DNA of 64,000 bases from Paenibacillus mangrovi (GCF_022898935.1 NZ_JALIRP010000001.1:868001-932000), one strand, 5' to 3'. Shown: positions 9,101 through 18,126, counted from the stretch's first letter. Numbers and translations: made by a program. The notes: generated by a model from the sequence alone, not told the origin.

Positions 9101-12100
9101 ATCGTTGATAATACGGCACCGGTGATTAAGCCAACCCTAGAGGAAGGCAAAGAATACCGGGGCGAGTTCGTTATTGATGCAGACGTCAAGGATGCCTATG
9201 CAGGTGTAGATAAAATCATAGTGAAGCTGGATGACAAGCCGATTGAGCTTCCGTTTACAACCTCATCCGGCCAAATGGCTGGAGGAGCGCATAAGCTGTA
9301 TATCCAAGCCGTGGATAAAGCCGGAAACATTTCCGAGAAGACTGTTAACTTCAATGTGCCTGACGAGAATCCGCTTGCTCCGCAATTGATCAGTCCAAAG
9401 CAAGGACAAACCGATGTCGGCACGGATGCTAGTCTAACCGTCAAGGTGCAGGATCCGAATCAGGATCCAATGAAGGTTACATTCTATAAGGGATACAAGT
9501 ATGATGGAAATCGCGCGGAAGGATTTAAGGGCTATACCAACACGTCACCGACCGAACCTCCAAAGGAGATGGATCCTGCAGGGGAAAAGGCTTTAAGCCG
9601 TGAGGATTACGAGAACATCAGCGCAGTAGACGGGAAATATCTCGTGAACGATTCCGTGGAGCAGTTCCCTTACCAGCGCTTTGAGGTCAAGCTAGACCCT
9701 TCGGTGAAAAGCACAGACCGTGTAGAAATCAACTGGAAAGGTAAATCGCTGGAAGGCCGTAAAGTGAGCCTGTATGCCTGGAGTCCGGCGCAGCAGAAAT
9801 GGGTGCAGCTGGATCAAGTCATAGCGGGAGCGGATGACTTCGAGCTAAACGCTGTGGTGCATGCGGGCGAGTATGCCAATGGTCAAGTCATTGATGTCAT
9901 GGTTCAGGATGAGATCGCGGTTCAGGGGGCACCTGCAGTAAACAAGTCTACTCCTGAATCGCAGGATCCGTATGATTTCTCTTTTGTCTGGATGTCGGAT
10001 ACCCAGTATTACTCTCAAAGTTATCCTATGATCTACCAAAATGTCGTCAATTGGATCGTGGATCAGAAGGAGAAAATGAACATCAAATACGTAATCCATA
10101 CGGGTGACGTCGTCGATAAATCCTACGAGGAATATCAGTGGCAGGAAGCCGACAAGGACATGAAGGTTCTGGAGGATGCCAATATTCCATACGGCGTGCT
10201 GGCAGGCAATCATGATGTCGATCACCAGAATAACGATTACACCAAGTTCAAGGAGTATTTCGGTGAGGACCGCTTCAAAAGCAATCAGGTGTATGGCGGA
10301 TCGTATGACGACAACCGTGGACATTATGATCTGGTTTCATCGAACGGGAATGATTTTATTATCGTCTATATGGGCTGGGGACTCGGCGAGAAGGAAATCG
10401 ACTGGATGAACGAGATTGTGTCTAAATATCCTGAGCGCAAAGCCATTCTTTGTTTGCATGAATATTTACTAGTATCGAACAACCGGGCTCCGATCGCCGA
10501 TCAGATTTTTGAGAAGGTCATCAAACCGAATAAGAACGTCATCGCCGCATTGTCTGGCCACTATCATGATGCGGAGCTGAAGGTCGATCAGCTAGACGAT
10601 AACGGTGACGGCATTCCAGACCGTAACGTATATCAAATGCTGGCCGATTATCAAGGTGCTCCTGAAGGCGGGCTTGGATACATCCGTCTCATGCAGTTCG
10701 ACATGAAAAATAACAAGCTGCATATCAAAACGTATTCTCCTTATTTGGATGATTACAACTACTATGATCCGCAAACGGAAGCAGGCAAAGACGAATTCAG
10801 CCTGGATCTCGGACTCGCACCAACAACCAAACGGGTGGCAACGGATTATATTGCAGTAAAAGTCTATACCGATCAGCAGATCGGAACTCAGTCCAATGTG
10901 AAGAGCGGTACGGAAGCCACTGTGGTATGGAAAGGGCTGGCTTCAAACAGCTATGATCAGTGGTATGTCCAAGCCGAGGATGGGCACAGCGGCAGCGTAT
11001 TATCAGATATTTGGGGCTTTTATACAGGCAAGGAAACAGGTGAGGTGAGCCCTCCGGAAGGCGGAGGAAGCACAGGTGGAGGAGATCCATCGACGAATCC
11101 GGGCAAACCGGGAGTGCCGCCGACACCAGATCCTGAACCCGCCAACGGACAAATCACTCTAGAGCCGTCCGCAGACGGTGCATATCATGCCGATGCCAAG
11201 ACACTGGAAAAAGCCATCACCAGCACAAACAATGGCAAAGTGGTCGTGGAATTAACCGGGAAAGAAGAGCAGGCGGGAGCTTCCGCTGTGTATCTACCTG
11301 CCGCGGCGTTGAAAAAGGCGAAAGACAGTCAGCTGTCGCTGATTATCTCCGCACCTGGATTGACAGTTACGCTGCCGCCAGCTTCCTTGCCGGATCATCT
11401 GGAGGATGCCGATCAGCTTCTTTTGCGGATCGATACCACCATGAACGAGACTGTTAAGCGAACGTTCAACAGCAGCATCGGTTCTTCGAAGGAGTATAAT
11501 CATGTGGGCATGGTATATTCGCTGTACATGGCTAAGATCAAAGGGCAAATCGAAACGAGAGTGACTGCCTTCGGCGGACCTGTGAGTGTGCAAAGAAGTC
11601 TTACGGCGGACCAGCAAAAACAGCTCAAAAATGGATATGCGGGCGTATATCTGCTGCAAGACATGAAGCCGGTATACAAGGGCGGAAAATGGAGCGACGG
11701 CATTCTGACCTTCTCGGCAGATCAGCCGGGCATCTATGCTGTGCTGGAGTACCACAAACAGTTCAAGGATGTTAAGGGATCCTGGGCAGAGGAGTATATC
11801 GGGAAGCTTACGGCAATGCATCTCATCCAGGGCATGGACGAAGATCATTACGGACCAAGTCAAAATGTAACACGTGCCGATTTCGTAACCCTAGCAATGA
11901 GGGCAGCTGGTGTGGATCTGACCGCTGCAAGTCAGATCTTTAAAGATGTTCCTGCGGACGCTTATTACTCCGCTGCGGTTGCAGAGGCGTCTAAACTTGG
12001 CTTCATTCAAGGCAGTGAAGGGAAGTTCCGTCCTCAGGACACCATCAGCCGCGAGGAAGCAGCCGTTATTTTGATGAAGATCAGTGATTATATGTATGGT

Positions 12101-12292
12101 AAGGAACGTACAGGTTCAGTGAGTACAGAGTTCAAGGATATGAAGCAAGTATCTCCTTGGGCCAAAGAAGCTGTAGACCATGTGAACAAGCTCGGTCTCA
12201 TGAACGGCAAAGGCAATTCCATGTTCGATCCACAGGGGGAAGTAACCCGGGTGGAACTTGCAAAAATGATCTACAACTTGATCAATCCATAA
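6185..12292 (+). CDS. giant SLH-anchored surface protein with lamin-tail-like and calcineurin-like phosphoesterase domains
   Basis: 2035 residues from a TTG start; AAAGGAG lies 12 bases upstream. A signal peptide (MNRKKRIKRSVSIIMLSSMM...VNA) is followed by two lamin-tail-like domains (about 169-300 and 456-600), recognisable by the paired LLITEMAPD/LFVTELVPN and DAYEFVEVYNN/DAYEFIEVYNN stretches. Several Ig-like segments follow. A metallophosphoesterase domain spans about 1262-1505 with SDTQ, HTGDVVD, GNHDVD, LHEY and GHYHDAE metal motifs. A Gly/Pro-rich linker lies near 1620-1655, and three SLH repeats (from about 1859) end the protein (FKDVKGSWAEEYI, FKDVPADAYY, FKDMKQVSPWAKEAV). It is presumably exported and held to secondary cell-wall polymer. 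The phosphoesterase substrate is unknown; the first metal motif is SDTQ rather than DxH. It is transcribed alone and ends at a terminator. Confidence 0.9.
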   Translation: MNRKKRIKRSVSIIMLSSMMLTAGTPSFLINPVNADSSPAEAVVNNGQEASGGEQEGIRLQHTPAAWIPEQQNYTVTAGVYGNGVTWTGQIRYTVDGQEQPPVTLMPEGQQQDTYTGVIPGEALSGRNLEYAIEILDTKGKVIQSQSYSTIFQGDAPKSLSSVTTVPALLITEMAPDTTDLPGTNTDAYEFVEVYNNTDLDVNFKDYTFFYNNKDTWAPEAGADIIIPAHQSVVFWIMNGKNDLETAAQFNQNYGTNLTEGVNLFRIKGGGGMANASARTLMIKAKSGEPVVSASYEAAHVKPNMGVFFKHPIAGSNLMSVMDSSGKLPATPGAIDPDQIVPPVVDGGKQTEISHTPATVVDVKDLEIKAHVLNPGTNPDGSKAAIRLLYKTPSQARYTVTTMTDSGNTGDYTATIPAAALAEPTLDYRIQAGLLDKPYTFQVNMAPFDSSKAPALFVTELVPNTTNVQGTSTDAYEFIEVYNNSDMPVNFKNYKIYYRYPDKGPSADVEWPSTQKDFIIPSKGSVVFWIKNSANTAYTESDFNSFYKTSLVPGQTLQTIQSDGMANSGRRSVLIKTNTGREISSAYYDADLMYEGSSKSDETNEDKAILYRYPVNGGNVMIKASSGTETPTPGSVSSTQVPKDLVHINADTVPPTIKDMTGIMEVDQSKGLELKVDARDDHEVTSVEVYVRSDKQTEYTRHSLKEDFNDMMYHYKLSSADLIGRKYIEYYFVVSDGMNDKVSDPVKISVTGGPSEAPLRLNVKDEDILKGTHIIKGTSQSSGLTGVSLSVDGKKLQDSDMKAGLEHDAYFVFDAVNVDYYFKNAVTMGPPELEDKTILYTFMDPIETYTTLSFPISAERLAEGDNVIYIRAGSKTSPFDKRPEENKDDFEVKNVRLLLADGTEIWDPAYAEKEKQIKIGDSEGKSEFIGFHFDLKPEYLKAKTYSWDTTSVADGPHQVKVSDGNQEVTSSVIVDNTAPVIKPTLEEGKEYRGEFVIDADVKDAYAGVDKIIVKLDDKPIELPFTTSSGQMAGGAHKLYIQAVDKAGNISEKTVNFNVPDENPLAPQLISPKQGQTDVGTDASLTVKVQDPNQDPMKVTFYKGYKYDGNRAEGFKGYTNTSPTEPPKEMDPAGEKALSREDYENISAVDGKYLVNDSVEQFPYQRFEVKLDPSVKSTDRVEINWKGKSLEGRKVSLYAWSPAQQKWVQLDQVIAGADDFELNAVVHAGEYANGQVIDVMVQDEIAVQGAPAVNKSTPESQDPYDFSFVWMSDTQYYSQSYPMIYQNVVNWIVDQKEKMNIKYVIHTGDVVDKSYEEYQWQEADKDMKVLEDANIPYGVLAGNHDVDHQNNDYTKFKEYFGEDRFKSNQVYGGSYDDNRGHYDLVSSNGNDFIIVYMGWGLGEKEIDWMNEIVSKYPERKAILCLHEYLLVSNNRAPIADQIFEKVIKPNKNVIAALSGHYHDAELKVDQLDDNGDGIPDRNVYQMLADYQGAPEGGLGYIRLMQFDMKNNKLHIKTYSPYLDDYNYYDPQTEAGKDEFSLDLGLAPTTKRVATDYIAVKVYTDQQIGTQSNVKSGTEATVVWKGLASNSYDQWYVQAEDGHSGSVLSDIWGFYTGKETGEVSPPEGGGSTGGGDPSTNPGKPGVPPTPDPEPANGQITLEPSADGAYHADAKTLEKAITSTNNGKVVVELTGKEEQAGASAVYLPAAALKKAKDSQLSLIISAPGLTVTLPPASLPDHLEDADQLLLRIDTTMNETVKRTFNSSIGSSKEYNHVGMVYSLYMAKIKGQIETRVTAFGGPVSVQRSLTADQQKQLKNGYAGVYLLQDMKPVYKGGKWSDGILTFSADQPGIYAVLEYHKQFKDVKGSWAEEYIGKLTAMHLIQGMDEDHYGPSQNVTRADFVTLAMRAAGVDLTAASQIFKDVPADAYYSAAVAEASKLGFIQGSEGKFRPQDTISREEAAVILMKISDYMYGKERTGSVSTEFKDMKQVSPWAKEAVDHVNKLGLMNGKGNSMFDPQGEVTRVELAKMIYNLINP

Positions 12293-12302
12293 CTAACCAA
12301 GC

Positions 12303-12333
12303 AAAAGCCGGGTGATATGACATCCGGCTTTTT
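12303..12333 (+). terminator. terminator after the giant surface protein gene
   Basis: AAAAGCCGG (12303-12311) pairs with CCGGCTTTT (12324-12332) followed by T; 10 bp after the stop codon. Confidence 0.85.
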
Positions 12334-12335
12334 GC

Positions 12336-12597
12336 GCGTACAGGAACTGTTTATCCATGATATACTATGACTTGTAAATGATTCCTTGGTGGAATGCTGA
12401 TATGCTTATGAAATGAGCGGAGGACAACGATCACGCTATCCATGAAAATCGTGATGTATGCTCAGCTTTATATGGATATTTGACGGAGGGAATGCTTCAC
12501 ACTTCCCGCATAGGATGGTCGATAGAGGAGCGTTCTGCAAAATAAACTTGGATTAGGTTTAATTAATAACCTTAAGGCCAGACGAGGAGGCGCTCTG
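12336..12597. other. intergenic, no gene supported
   Basis: No ORF with a ribosome-binding site. An imperfect AGGTT/AACCT inverted repeat lies near 12558-12575, just upstream of the DinB gene. I see no riboswitch or mobile-element signature. Confidence 0.4.
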
Positions 12598-13098
12598 ATG
12601 AAGGGTTGGTTTGAATATAATTGGCAGGTTCGTGACGAATGGTTCGAGGTATGCCGCCGTCTGCCACTTAAAGAGCTTATCGAGGAAAGAACGGGTGGCG
12701 TCGGTTCCATCCTGAAGACCCTTTTTCATATTGTGGATGTTGAGTTCAGCTGGATCAGGGCTATTGAAGGAATGGAAGATTGGGAACCCCTTTTTGAAGA
12801 TTATGAAGACCTCGATGCCGTAAAAGAACTATCGGATATGTGCCGTAAACAGCTGGAAGAGATTCTTTCGAACGCTGATGCTGATAAAGAATACTCGGTA
12901 GTACACGTATCCTGGCATTCGGAGCCGCTGGTTTATGGAGAGGTCCTCCGGCATGTAATTGCCCATGAAATACATCATATCGGACAGCTGTCGGTATGGG
13001 CCAAGGAGCTTGGCATTAAGCGGGTATCTGCGAATTATATCGACCGTGGACTGGGGCAGCGAATGCTCTCAGGCAACGAAAGCCGGGTAATATTTTAA
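12598..13098 (+). CDS. DinB-family putative metal-dependent enzyme
   Basis: 166 residues; GAGGAGG precedes the ATG. DinB-like four-helix proteins bind one divalent metal through three histidines, visible here as H44 (LFHIVDVEFSWI) and H123/H127 in VLRHVIAHEIHHIGQL. The family contains thiol transferases (bacillithiol, mycothiol) and many uncharacterised members. The GQLSVWAKELGI tail after the second motif is typical of the Bacillus DinB/YizA branch. It is followed 23 bp later by a GNAT gene, probably in the same transcript; both could be stress or detoxification enzymes, but no substrate can be named. Confidence 0.82.
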   Translation: MKGWFEYNWQVRDEWFEVCRRLPLKELIEERTGGVGSILKTLFHIVDVEFSWIRAIEGMEDWEPLFEDYEDLDAVKELSDMCRKQLEEILSNADADKEYSVVHVSWHSEPLVYGEVLRHVIAHEIHHIGQLSVWAKELGIKRVSANYIDRGLGQRMLSGNESRVIF

Positions 13099-13121
13099 CA
13101 AGGAAGAGGTGTGCAGCAGCG

Positions 13122-13610
13122 ATGGAACGATTAAAGAGCATGAACCTTGAAGATGCGGCTGCGATCGCGTCGTGGAAGTATCCGCACCCTTATGACTTAT
13201 ACAGCATGGATGGAAGTGAAGAGGATATCTCCGATCTGATGAACGGGGACTATGTTTCCGTCAGGTCCGAAGAAGGGGAGATCATCGGTTTTTATTGTAC
13301 GGGGAATTCGGCGCGTGTTCCAGGCGGCTATGATGCGGGAATCTATCATGATGAATCGTTGGTCGATTTTGGTCTAGGAATGAATCCGGAGCTTACCGGA
13401 CAGGGACGAGGAACACGATTTGTGGAGGAAGGCATAGCATATGTAAAGCGTTCCTATCCCGAAAAAGGAATACGGCTCGTTGTTGCGACTTTTAACGGGC
13501 GCGCGATGAGGACATATGAGAAGGCCGGCTTCAAGCATTTTGGCGTATTTACTTCGCCCGTACATCATCGGCCCACCGAATTTGCTTGCATGATCAAACG
13601 TGATATTTGA
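13122..13610 (+). CDS. GNAT family N-acetyltransferase
   Basis: 162 residues; AGGAAGAGG lies 13-20 bases upstream of the ATG at 13122. The acetyl-CoA-binding motif is GLGMNPELTGQGRGTRFVEEGIAYV near residues 86-110, and motif B is VVATFNGRAMRTYEKAGFKHFGVF. An upstream strand GFYCTGNSARVPGG completes the fold. The substrate is unknown; the overall layout resembles the small RimI-like acetyltransferases of Bacillus rather than a drug-modifying class. It is likely cotranscribed with the DinB gene. Confidence 0.85.
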   Translation: MERLKSMNLEDAAAIASWKYPHPYDLYSMDGSEEDISDLMNGDYVSVRSEEGEIIGFYCTGNSARVPGGYDAGIYHDESLVDFGLGMNPELTGQGRGTRFVEEGIAYVKRSYPEKGIRLVVATFNGRAMRTYEKAGFKHFGVFTSPVHHRPTEFACMIKRDI

Positions 13611-13774
13611 ATGGTTCAGAGCGTATGCCTGCATGGATTGATTTGAATCGCTGCAGCAGGTGTATTATTTTCCCATCACCGATTTCCTTGACTTTTGGCA
13701 AAAATTTGGTTTTCATCATATAGGGGAATAAAGAATATTGATGTATTGAATCTATGAAAAATCAGGTGAACAAC

Positions 13775-14584
13775 ATGCGAATTGCGCTTTTTGATTCAGG
13801 GTTAGGCGGATTAACCGTACTTTCTGAAGCTGTAAAGCAGCTGCCCGAAGAGAACTTTTTATTTTTTGCCGACAAGCTTCATGCACCTTACGGCACGAAA
13901 ACGAAGGAGCAGGTGCAGGACGCTGTGCGTGAGTCGCTGGATCAAATTTTACAAGAGGATATCAAAGCACTCGTGATCGCTTGCAATACTGCAACCAGTG
14001 CCGCGGCGGAGGAGCTCCGGAGGGAATACAACTTTCCGATTATCGGAATGGAGCCTGCGGTGAAGCCGGCCGTTGAGATGAACCGTGATACTGGAAAAAG
14101 AGTTCTAGTGGCCGCAACGCCGCTGACGCTTCATCAATCGAAATATACCCAGCTGGTAGCTCGTGTGGACGACCACCGTATCGTGGACTCGCTCCCCCTG
14201 CCTGAACTGGTGACATACTGTGAAGCAATGCAGTTTGATCCTGAAGTGGTGACGGCTTATTTTAACGAAAAATTGGCCTCATACAATCTGAATGACTATG
14301 GCACGTTGGTCTTGGGCTGCACCCATTTTCCATTCTATAGGCCACTGCTCAGCCGAATTCTGCCGGAGCATATTGAGATTATTGACGGGAGCCGCGGAAC
14401 CATCTGCAGACTCCGTCACGTGCTTGCTGAGAAGGGACTCCTCGGAAAACAGGGCAAAGCGGACATCCGATTTATATCCTCTAGCCAGGACCCTGCGTAT
14501 ACACAGAAAATGAAGCAGGCTTTCGAATGGTTTCAAGAACATGAGCATGCCAATGAAGCGATTGAAGTCAAAGTGAACGGATAA
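13775..14584 (+). CDS. murI: glutamate racemase
   Basis: 269 residues. ATG 13775 is chosen because AGGTGA ends 5 bases before it, and it gives the canonical start MRIALFDSGLGGLTVL; an ATG at 13754 adds seven residues with no ribosome-binding site. The enzyme interconverts L- and D-glutamate without cofactor for peptidoglycan synthesis. Both catalytic cysteines are present: C70 in ACNTATSA and C182 in LGCTHFPFY; DSG at residues 7-9 and the ADKLHAPYG loop are also conserved. No other cell-wall gene adjoins it. The convergent MBL-fold gene ends 12 bp downstream with no clear terminator between them. Confidence 0.93.
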   Translation: MRIALFDSGLGGLTVLSEAVKQLPEENFLFFADKLHAPYGTKTKEQVQDAVRESLDQILQEDIKALVIACNTATSAAAEELRREYNFPIIGMEPAVKPAVEMNRDTGKRVLVAATPLTLHQSKYTQLVARVDDHRIVDSLPLPELVTYCEAMQFDPEVVTAYFNEKLASYNLNDYGTLVLGCTHFPFYRPLLSRILPEHIEIIDGSRGTICRLRHVLAEKGLLGKQGKADIRFISSSQDPAYTQKMKQAFEWFQEHEHANEAIEVKVNG

Positions 14585-14595
14585 AGGAAAAGAAG

Positions 14596-15354
14596 CTAGA
14601 TGTGTGCAAGCTCCTGCAAAGCTTGAGAGACGTTATCCTGAAATAATCCGCCATGGTAGCAGATGACGGACTGAACTTCATAGCTGGCCAGCTTTTTGAC
14701 GGACTCCATCGCCTGTGGCATATTCAGGGTTTGTTCGGGCGATGGTCCGTACAGCCGGCCGTCAACGACGCGGAGAGCATCTGCTGCTATGAGTGTTTTG
14801 CTTGGAATATGATACAGACTGATATGACCCGGCGTATGTCCGGGCGTAGCAATAACTTCGATACCGCCGCACAGGGGCAGTACTTCTCCGTCTTGGATCA
14901 CTCGGTTAACGGGTGATTTGGGCGGATTTTTTAATGTGGAGAGAAAAGCCTGTTTCCACTGCTCGGGAACGTTGGCCGGAATCATAGCTTCCGCTGCGGC
15001 GAGCGCTTCGGGCGTGATTTTGAGGATCATCTGGTCCCCTTCAATAAAAGGCTTCTCCTTTTCGCTTGCCAGCACCTCGATTAGATGTTCGGTTTGTTCA
15101 AGCATGGCCGGGAGGCTGCCGATATGATCGATATCCTGATGCGTCAGAATGACGTGGGACAAATCATGAATTCGAATGCCATGGGATTCCATCGCCTGTG
15201 TAAACAAAGGGGTTTGCCCGGGAAATCCTGTGTCCACCAGAATGGCATGTTTATCGTCATGAATCAGAGTGGGATGAATGGTATCGACTTTACCCATTAT
15301 CATTGCGGAAATATCCAGCATGTGAATCTGACTTGCACGATCTGTTTGGTTCAT
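14596..15354 (-). CDS. MBL-fold metallohydrolase
   Basis: 252 residues; GGAGGG precedes the ATG. The di-metal metallo-beta-lactamase motif is intact: T-H72-Q-D74-I-D76-H77 in VILTHQDIDHIGSLP, a later histidine in VIATPGHTPGHISLYH, and an acidic residue in LIAADALRVVDG. The fold covers glyoxalase II, lactonases and many other hydrolases. The short spacing and the STLKNPPKSPVNRVIQDGE insertion do not identify a specific reaction. It lies alone on the minus strand downstream of a terminator that closes bdhA, so it probably has its own promoter in the A+T-rich 15360-15480 stretch. Confidence 0.85.
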   Translation of the reverse strand: MNQTDRASQIHMLDISAMIMGKVDTIHPTLIHDDKHAILVDTGFPGQTPLFTQAMESHGIRIHDLSHVILTHQDIDHIGSLPAMLEQTEHLIEVLASEKEKPFIEGDQMILKITPEALAAAEAMIPANVPEQWKQAFLSTLKNPPKSPVNRVIQDGEVLPLCGGIEVIATPGHTPGHISLYHIPSKTLIAADALRVVDGRLYGPSPEQTLNMPQAMESVKKLASYEVQSVICYHGGLFQDNVSQALQELAHI

Positions 15355-15518
15355 ATAGCACCCTCCAAAATATATTTAATGTCTCGTTGAGCAGGTACTA
15401 TCATAGCGCCACACTTAGTCTATGTCAAACAAAATATTTTATTATATCATATAATTATTGAATTGTCAAGTTAAATGTTTGTGGAGGGGCAAATTGGATG
15501 GTTTAGTTCTGAAATATT

Positions 15519-15556
15519 TAAAAAAGAGCCGGATTTCTCAGCGTGAGAATCCGGCT
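15519..15556 (-). terminator. terminator of bdhA (minus strand)
   Basis: AGCCGGATTTCTCA (15527-15540) pairs with TGAGAATCCGGCT (15544-15556) with one bulged base. On the minus strand it is followed by a T-run (the A-run at 15519-15525 of the plus strand), so it ends the bdhA transcript. Confidence 0.85.
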
Positions 15557-15631
15557 TTGATATGGAAGATGAAACTGGATAGATAGATAAAACTCATCAA
15601 GAATAGATATAACCCGATAGAACGAATCGTA

Positions 15632-16681
15632 TTATTCCGGTTTAACCAGAATTTTGACTTGATCTTTTTCCTTCATCAGCGACTCGAAGCCTTCAGACAG
15701 AACATCCTTCAGCTGGATGCGCTTGGTCACAAGCTTCTCGGCAGGGAAGTAGCCTTTATCCATTAGGCTGATGACTGCAGGGAATACGTCGCAATATCCG
15801 ATAATGCCTTTGATGGTACGTTCCTGCATAACCACGTTGTTCGGATGAATTGGAGCTTCCTTTTCAAAAATGCTGACGATCATAAGCTCGCCACCCATCT
15901 TCGTAGACATGAGTGCTTGAGTTAGGACTGGCGGAACGCCGGTTACTTCATAGGCTACGTCAACGCCGCCATTAGTGAGCTTATGAATTTCCTTCACAGC
16001 GTCAAATTCCTTCGGATCGATGACAATCGCACCGAGCTCAGCTGCTTTTTGCTTGCGTTCAGGCGATAGCTCTACGGCATAAATTTCGGATGCACCGGAA
16101 GCTTTTAACGCCTCGATCACCAGCAGGCCGATTGGGCCGGCACCGAATACAGCGGCTTTATCGCCGACTTTCAGTTTGCTCTTCCGTACAGCATGAAGTG
16201 CTACTGCAGATGGTTCCACAAGCGCGCCTTGCTCGTAAGAAACGGAATCGGGAATTTTATGGACCATGATTTCATCGGCAGCCACGAAGCTGGAGAATCC
16301 GCCACCACCGCCAGAGAGGCCGAGGAAGCCCATTTTTTCGCAAAGATTATATTTACCTTGCTGGCAGGCTTCACATTCTCCGCAAGCATAGATTGGTTCC
16401 ACGACAACTCGGTCGCCTACACTAACTTTGGTTACGCCTTCGCCGATTTCCACGACTTGACCGGAGAATTCATGCCCCATTACGATTGGAGCTTTTTCAC
16501 CTGTGAGGGGGTGAGGAGCGTCCTGGGGAACGAAGATCGGTCCCGCAGTATATTCATGCAGATCGCTGCCGCAAATACCGCACCATTCTACTCTGATTTT
16601 TACTTTGCCTTTTGTAGCTGTTGGCTCTTCAATGTTGTCCAGACGCAAATCCTTTTGGTCATGCCATCTGAGTGCTTTCAT
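15632..16681 (-). CDS. bdhA: (R,R)-butanediol dehydrogenase
   Basis: 349 residues from ATG 16681, which gives MKALRWHDQKDLRL as in Bacillus subtilis BdhA; an ATG four codons upstream (16693) directly abuts a GGAG and could be used instead. It is a zinc-dependent medium-chain dehydrogenase that reduces acetoin to 2,3-butanediol with NAD(H). Catalytic zinc ligands C34-G-I-C37 and G-H70-E71 are present, and the structural zinc loop is YACGECEACQQGKYNLC. The glycine-rich FLGLSGGGGGFSSF segment and the Rossmann GAGPIGLLVIEAL motif match the BdhA subgroup. It is divergent from a LacI-family gene, with two LacI/cre-like palindromes in the shared intergenic region, implying local control. Confidence 0.92.
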   Translation of the reverse strand: MKALRWHDQKDLRLDNIEEPTATKGKVKIRVEWCGICGSDLHEYTAGPIFVPQDAPHPLTGEKAPIVMGHEFSGQVVEIGEGVTKVSVGDRVVVEPIYACGECEACQQGKYNLCEKMGFLGLSGGGGGFSSFVAADEIMVHKIPDSVSYEQGALVEPSAVALHAVRKSKLKVGDKAAVFGAGPIGLLVIEALKASGASEIYAVELSPERKQKAAELGAIVIDPKEFDAVKEIHKLTNGGVDVAYEVTGVPPVLTQALMSTKMGGELMIVSIFEKEAPIHPNNVVMQERTIKGIIGYCDVFPAVISLMDKGYFPAEKLVTKRIQLKDVLSEGFESLMKEKDQVKILVKPE

Positions 16682-16750
16682 GTCAAACGTCATCTCCAGT
16701 TCGTAAATGAAATGTAATTATGATTAGATGAGCTGTTTGAGCTCGTAATG

Positions 16751-16768
16751 GGAAACGTTTCCGGAAAC
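16751..16768. promoter_or_regulatory. overlapping palindromic operators upstream of bdhA
   Basis: GGAAACGTTTCC (16751-16762) and GTTTCCGGAAAC (16757-16768) are both perfect 12-bp palindromes sharing six bases. The CG-centred GGAAACG core is also found in the site next to the divergent LacI gene. It is compatible with a LacI-family regulator or a degenerate cre site. Confidence 0.65.
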
Positions 16769-16943
16769 TAATATGTCACATATACTTCTGATTGTCAAAT
16801 TTAAATTTTTATCTTTTAGCCTGTGAAAAGTGAAGATTTTAAAGGATAGTAACACCTGCTTTGTTATCAAGCCCAGGTGCTGATTTATATAAAAAATCTT
16901 TAATGTTATAATATAACTATAGAGTTTGCAAATCCTAATCAAC

Positions 16944-16957
16944 TGGAAACGATTCCA
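16944..16957. promoter_or_regulatory. LacI/cre-type operator upstream of the LacI-family gene
   Basis: TGGAAACGATTCCA is palindromic except for its central four bases. It is located 22 bp before the TTG start of the LacI-family regulator and matches the GGAAACG core of the bdhA-proximal site, so autoregulation is likely. Confidence 0.65.
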
Positions 16958-16979
16958 TGAAAAAGGGGATTAAGTTGGG

Positions 16980-18011
16980 TTGTCGAATAAAGCAAAAGTA
17001 ACGATAGAAGATGTGGCGGAAAAAGCCGGCGTAGGGATTGCGACGGTATCCAGAGCCATTAACAATTCAAGCGGCATCAGCGGGAAAACTAAAGCCAAAG
17101 TGCTGCAGGCGATTGAGGAGCTTGGATTCATCCCGAGTATTGCAGCGCAAAGCCTGAAAATCCGGAAAACAAACCAAATTGCACTGGCTGTTCCGGATAT
17201 CCGTAACGCTTTCGTGCCGGAAATTGCCTGGTCCGTGGAGCAGGCAGCCAAGCAGCATGGATACCGCGTGGTGAATATTAATACTTCAGGCATTGGACGC
17301 ATCGAAATTGAAACCATTCGTGACGTTAAAAAGCTGCATGTGGACGGGCTGATTATTCTGCCGCTGGCCTATCCGCAGAACTTTGTGGAACTGGTGAACA
17401 AATCTCCGGTGCCCATCTCGGTAATCAACTATGGCAAAAAGCTCACGCCTGACATTAAGGCTGATGTCGTCTGTTTGTCCCAGCAGGAAGGGCGCATGGC
17501 TATGGAGCATCTGATCAGCATTGGCCGGACGCGGATTGCATACGCCGGAGCACCAAGGGATATTATCGAAGAACGTTACAATGCCTATGTAAACTCATTA
17601 AGCCATGTGGATGTTTCGCTGGTGTATTTCGGCGAGGATTTTTCCCTGAACACGGGTGCTAAGGCTGCGGATTATTTCAAAAGCCTGAAAAACATGCCTG
17701 ATGCGGTGTACGCCGGCAACGATATGGTGGCGATTGGCTTAATCAACCGATTCAAAGAGATTGGCGTCCGGGTTCCGGAGGATGTCGCTGTGTGCGGCAT
17801 CGACAACAACATTTATACGACAATCACATCGCCGCAGATCAGCTCGGTATCCATTATGGGGGTAGAGGTATCCCGCCTGGCTACGGAACTGCTGCTCAAG
17901 CGGATTCGCGATAATGCCACCGGCGTGTATGAACGGGTACAGTTTGAACCTCGTTTGATTGTCCGGGAGTCCAGCGTGAAGATGAAACGGAGTACGACAT
18001 ATTTGGAGTAA
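16980..18011 (+). CDS. LacI-family transcriptional regulator
   Basis: 343 residues from TTG 16980 with AAAGGGG about 12 bases upstream. Residues 1-60 form a LacI helix-turn-helix and hinge ([54 protein letters not shown]); the remainder is a periplasmic-binding-protein-like effector domain with [37 protein letters not shown] near the C-terminus. It is divergent from bdhA with palindromic GGAAACG sites between them, so bdhA and itself are the natural targets. Unlike most paralogs it is not beside a sugar-uptake operon. The effector is unknown. Confidence 0.88.
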   Translation: MSNKAKVTIEDVAEKAGVGIATVSRAINNSSGISGKTKAKVLQAIEELGFIPSIAAQSLKIRKTNQIALAVPDIRNAFVPEIAWSVEQAAKQHGYRVVNINTSGIGRIEIETIRDVKKLHVDGLIILPLAYPQNFVELVNKSPVPISVINYGKKLTPDIKADVVCLSQQEGRMAMEHLISIGRTRIAYAGAPRDIIEERYNAYVNSLSHVDVSLVYFGEDFSLNTGAKAADYFKSLKNMPDAVYAGNDMVAIGLINRFKEIGVRVPEDVAVCGIDNNIYTTITSPQISSVSIMGVEVSRLATELLLKRIRDNATGVYERVQFEPRLIVRESSVKMKRSTTYLE

Positions 18012-18126
18012 CGACGGCCACCAATTTGAGTTTCATACCGGGGATCTGCAGGCTCGTATGGACTATTACAGAACCGAAAAAGGCCACATGACGTTTTATT
18101 CATAATCATTTTACAGGGGGAAAGAT

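Noticed and set aside
11294..11863. 189-residue minus-strand ORF inside the giant surface-protein gene
   Set aside because: It is fully antisense to a well-supported coding region, has no ribosome-binding site and resembles no protein family.
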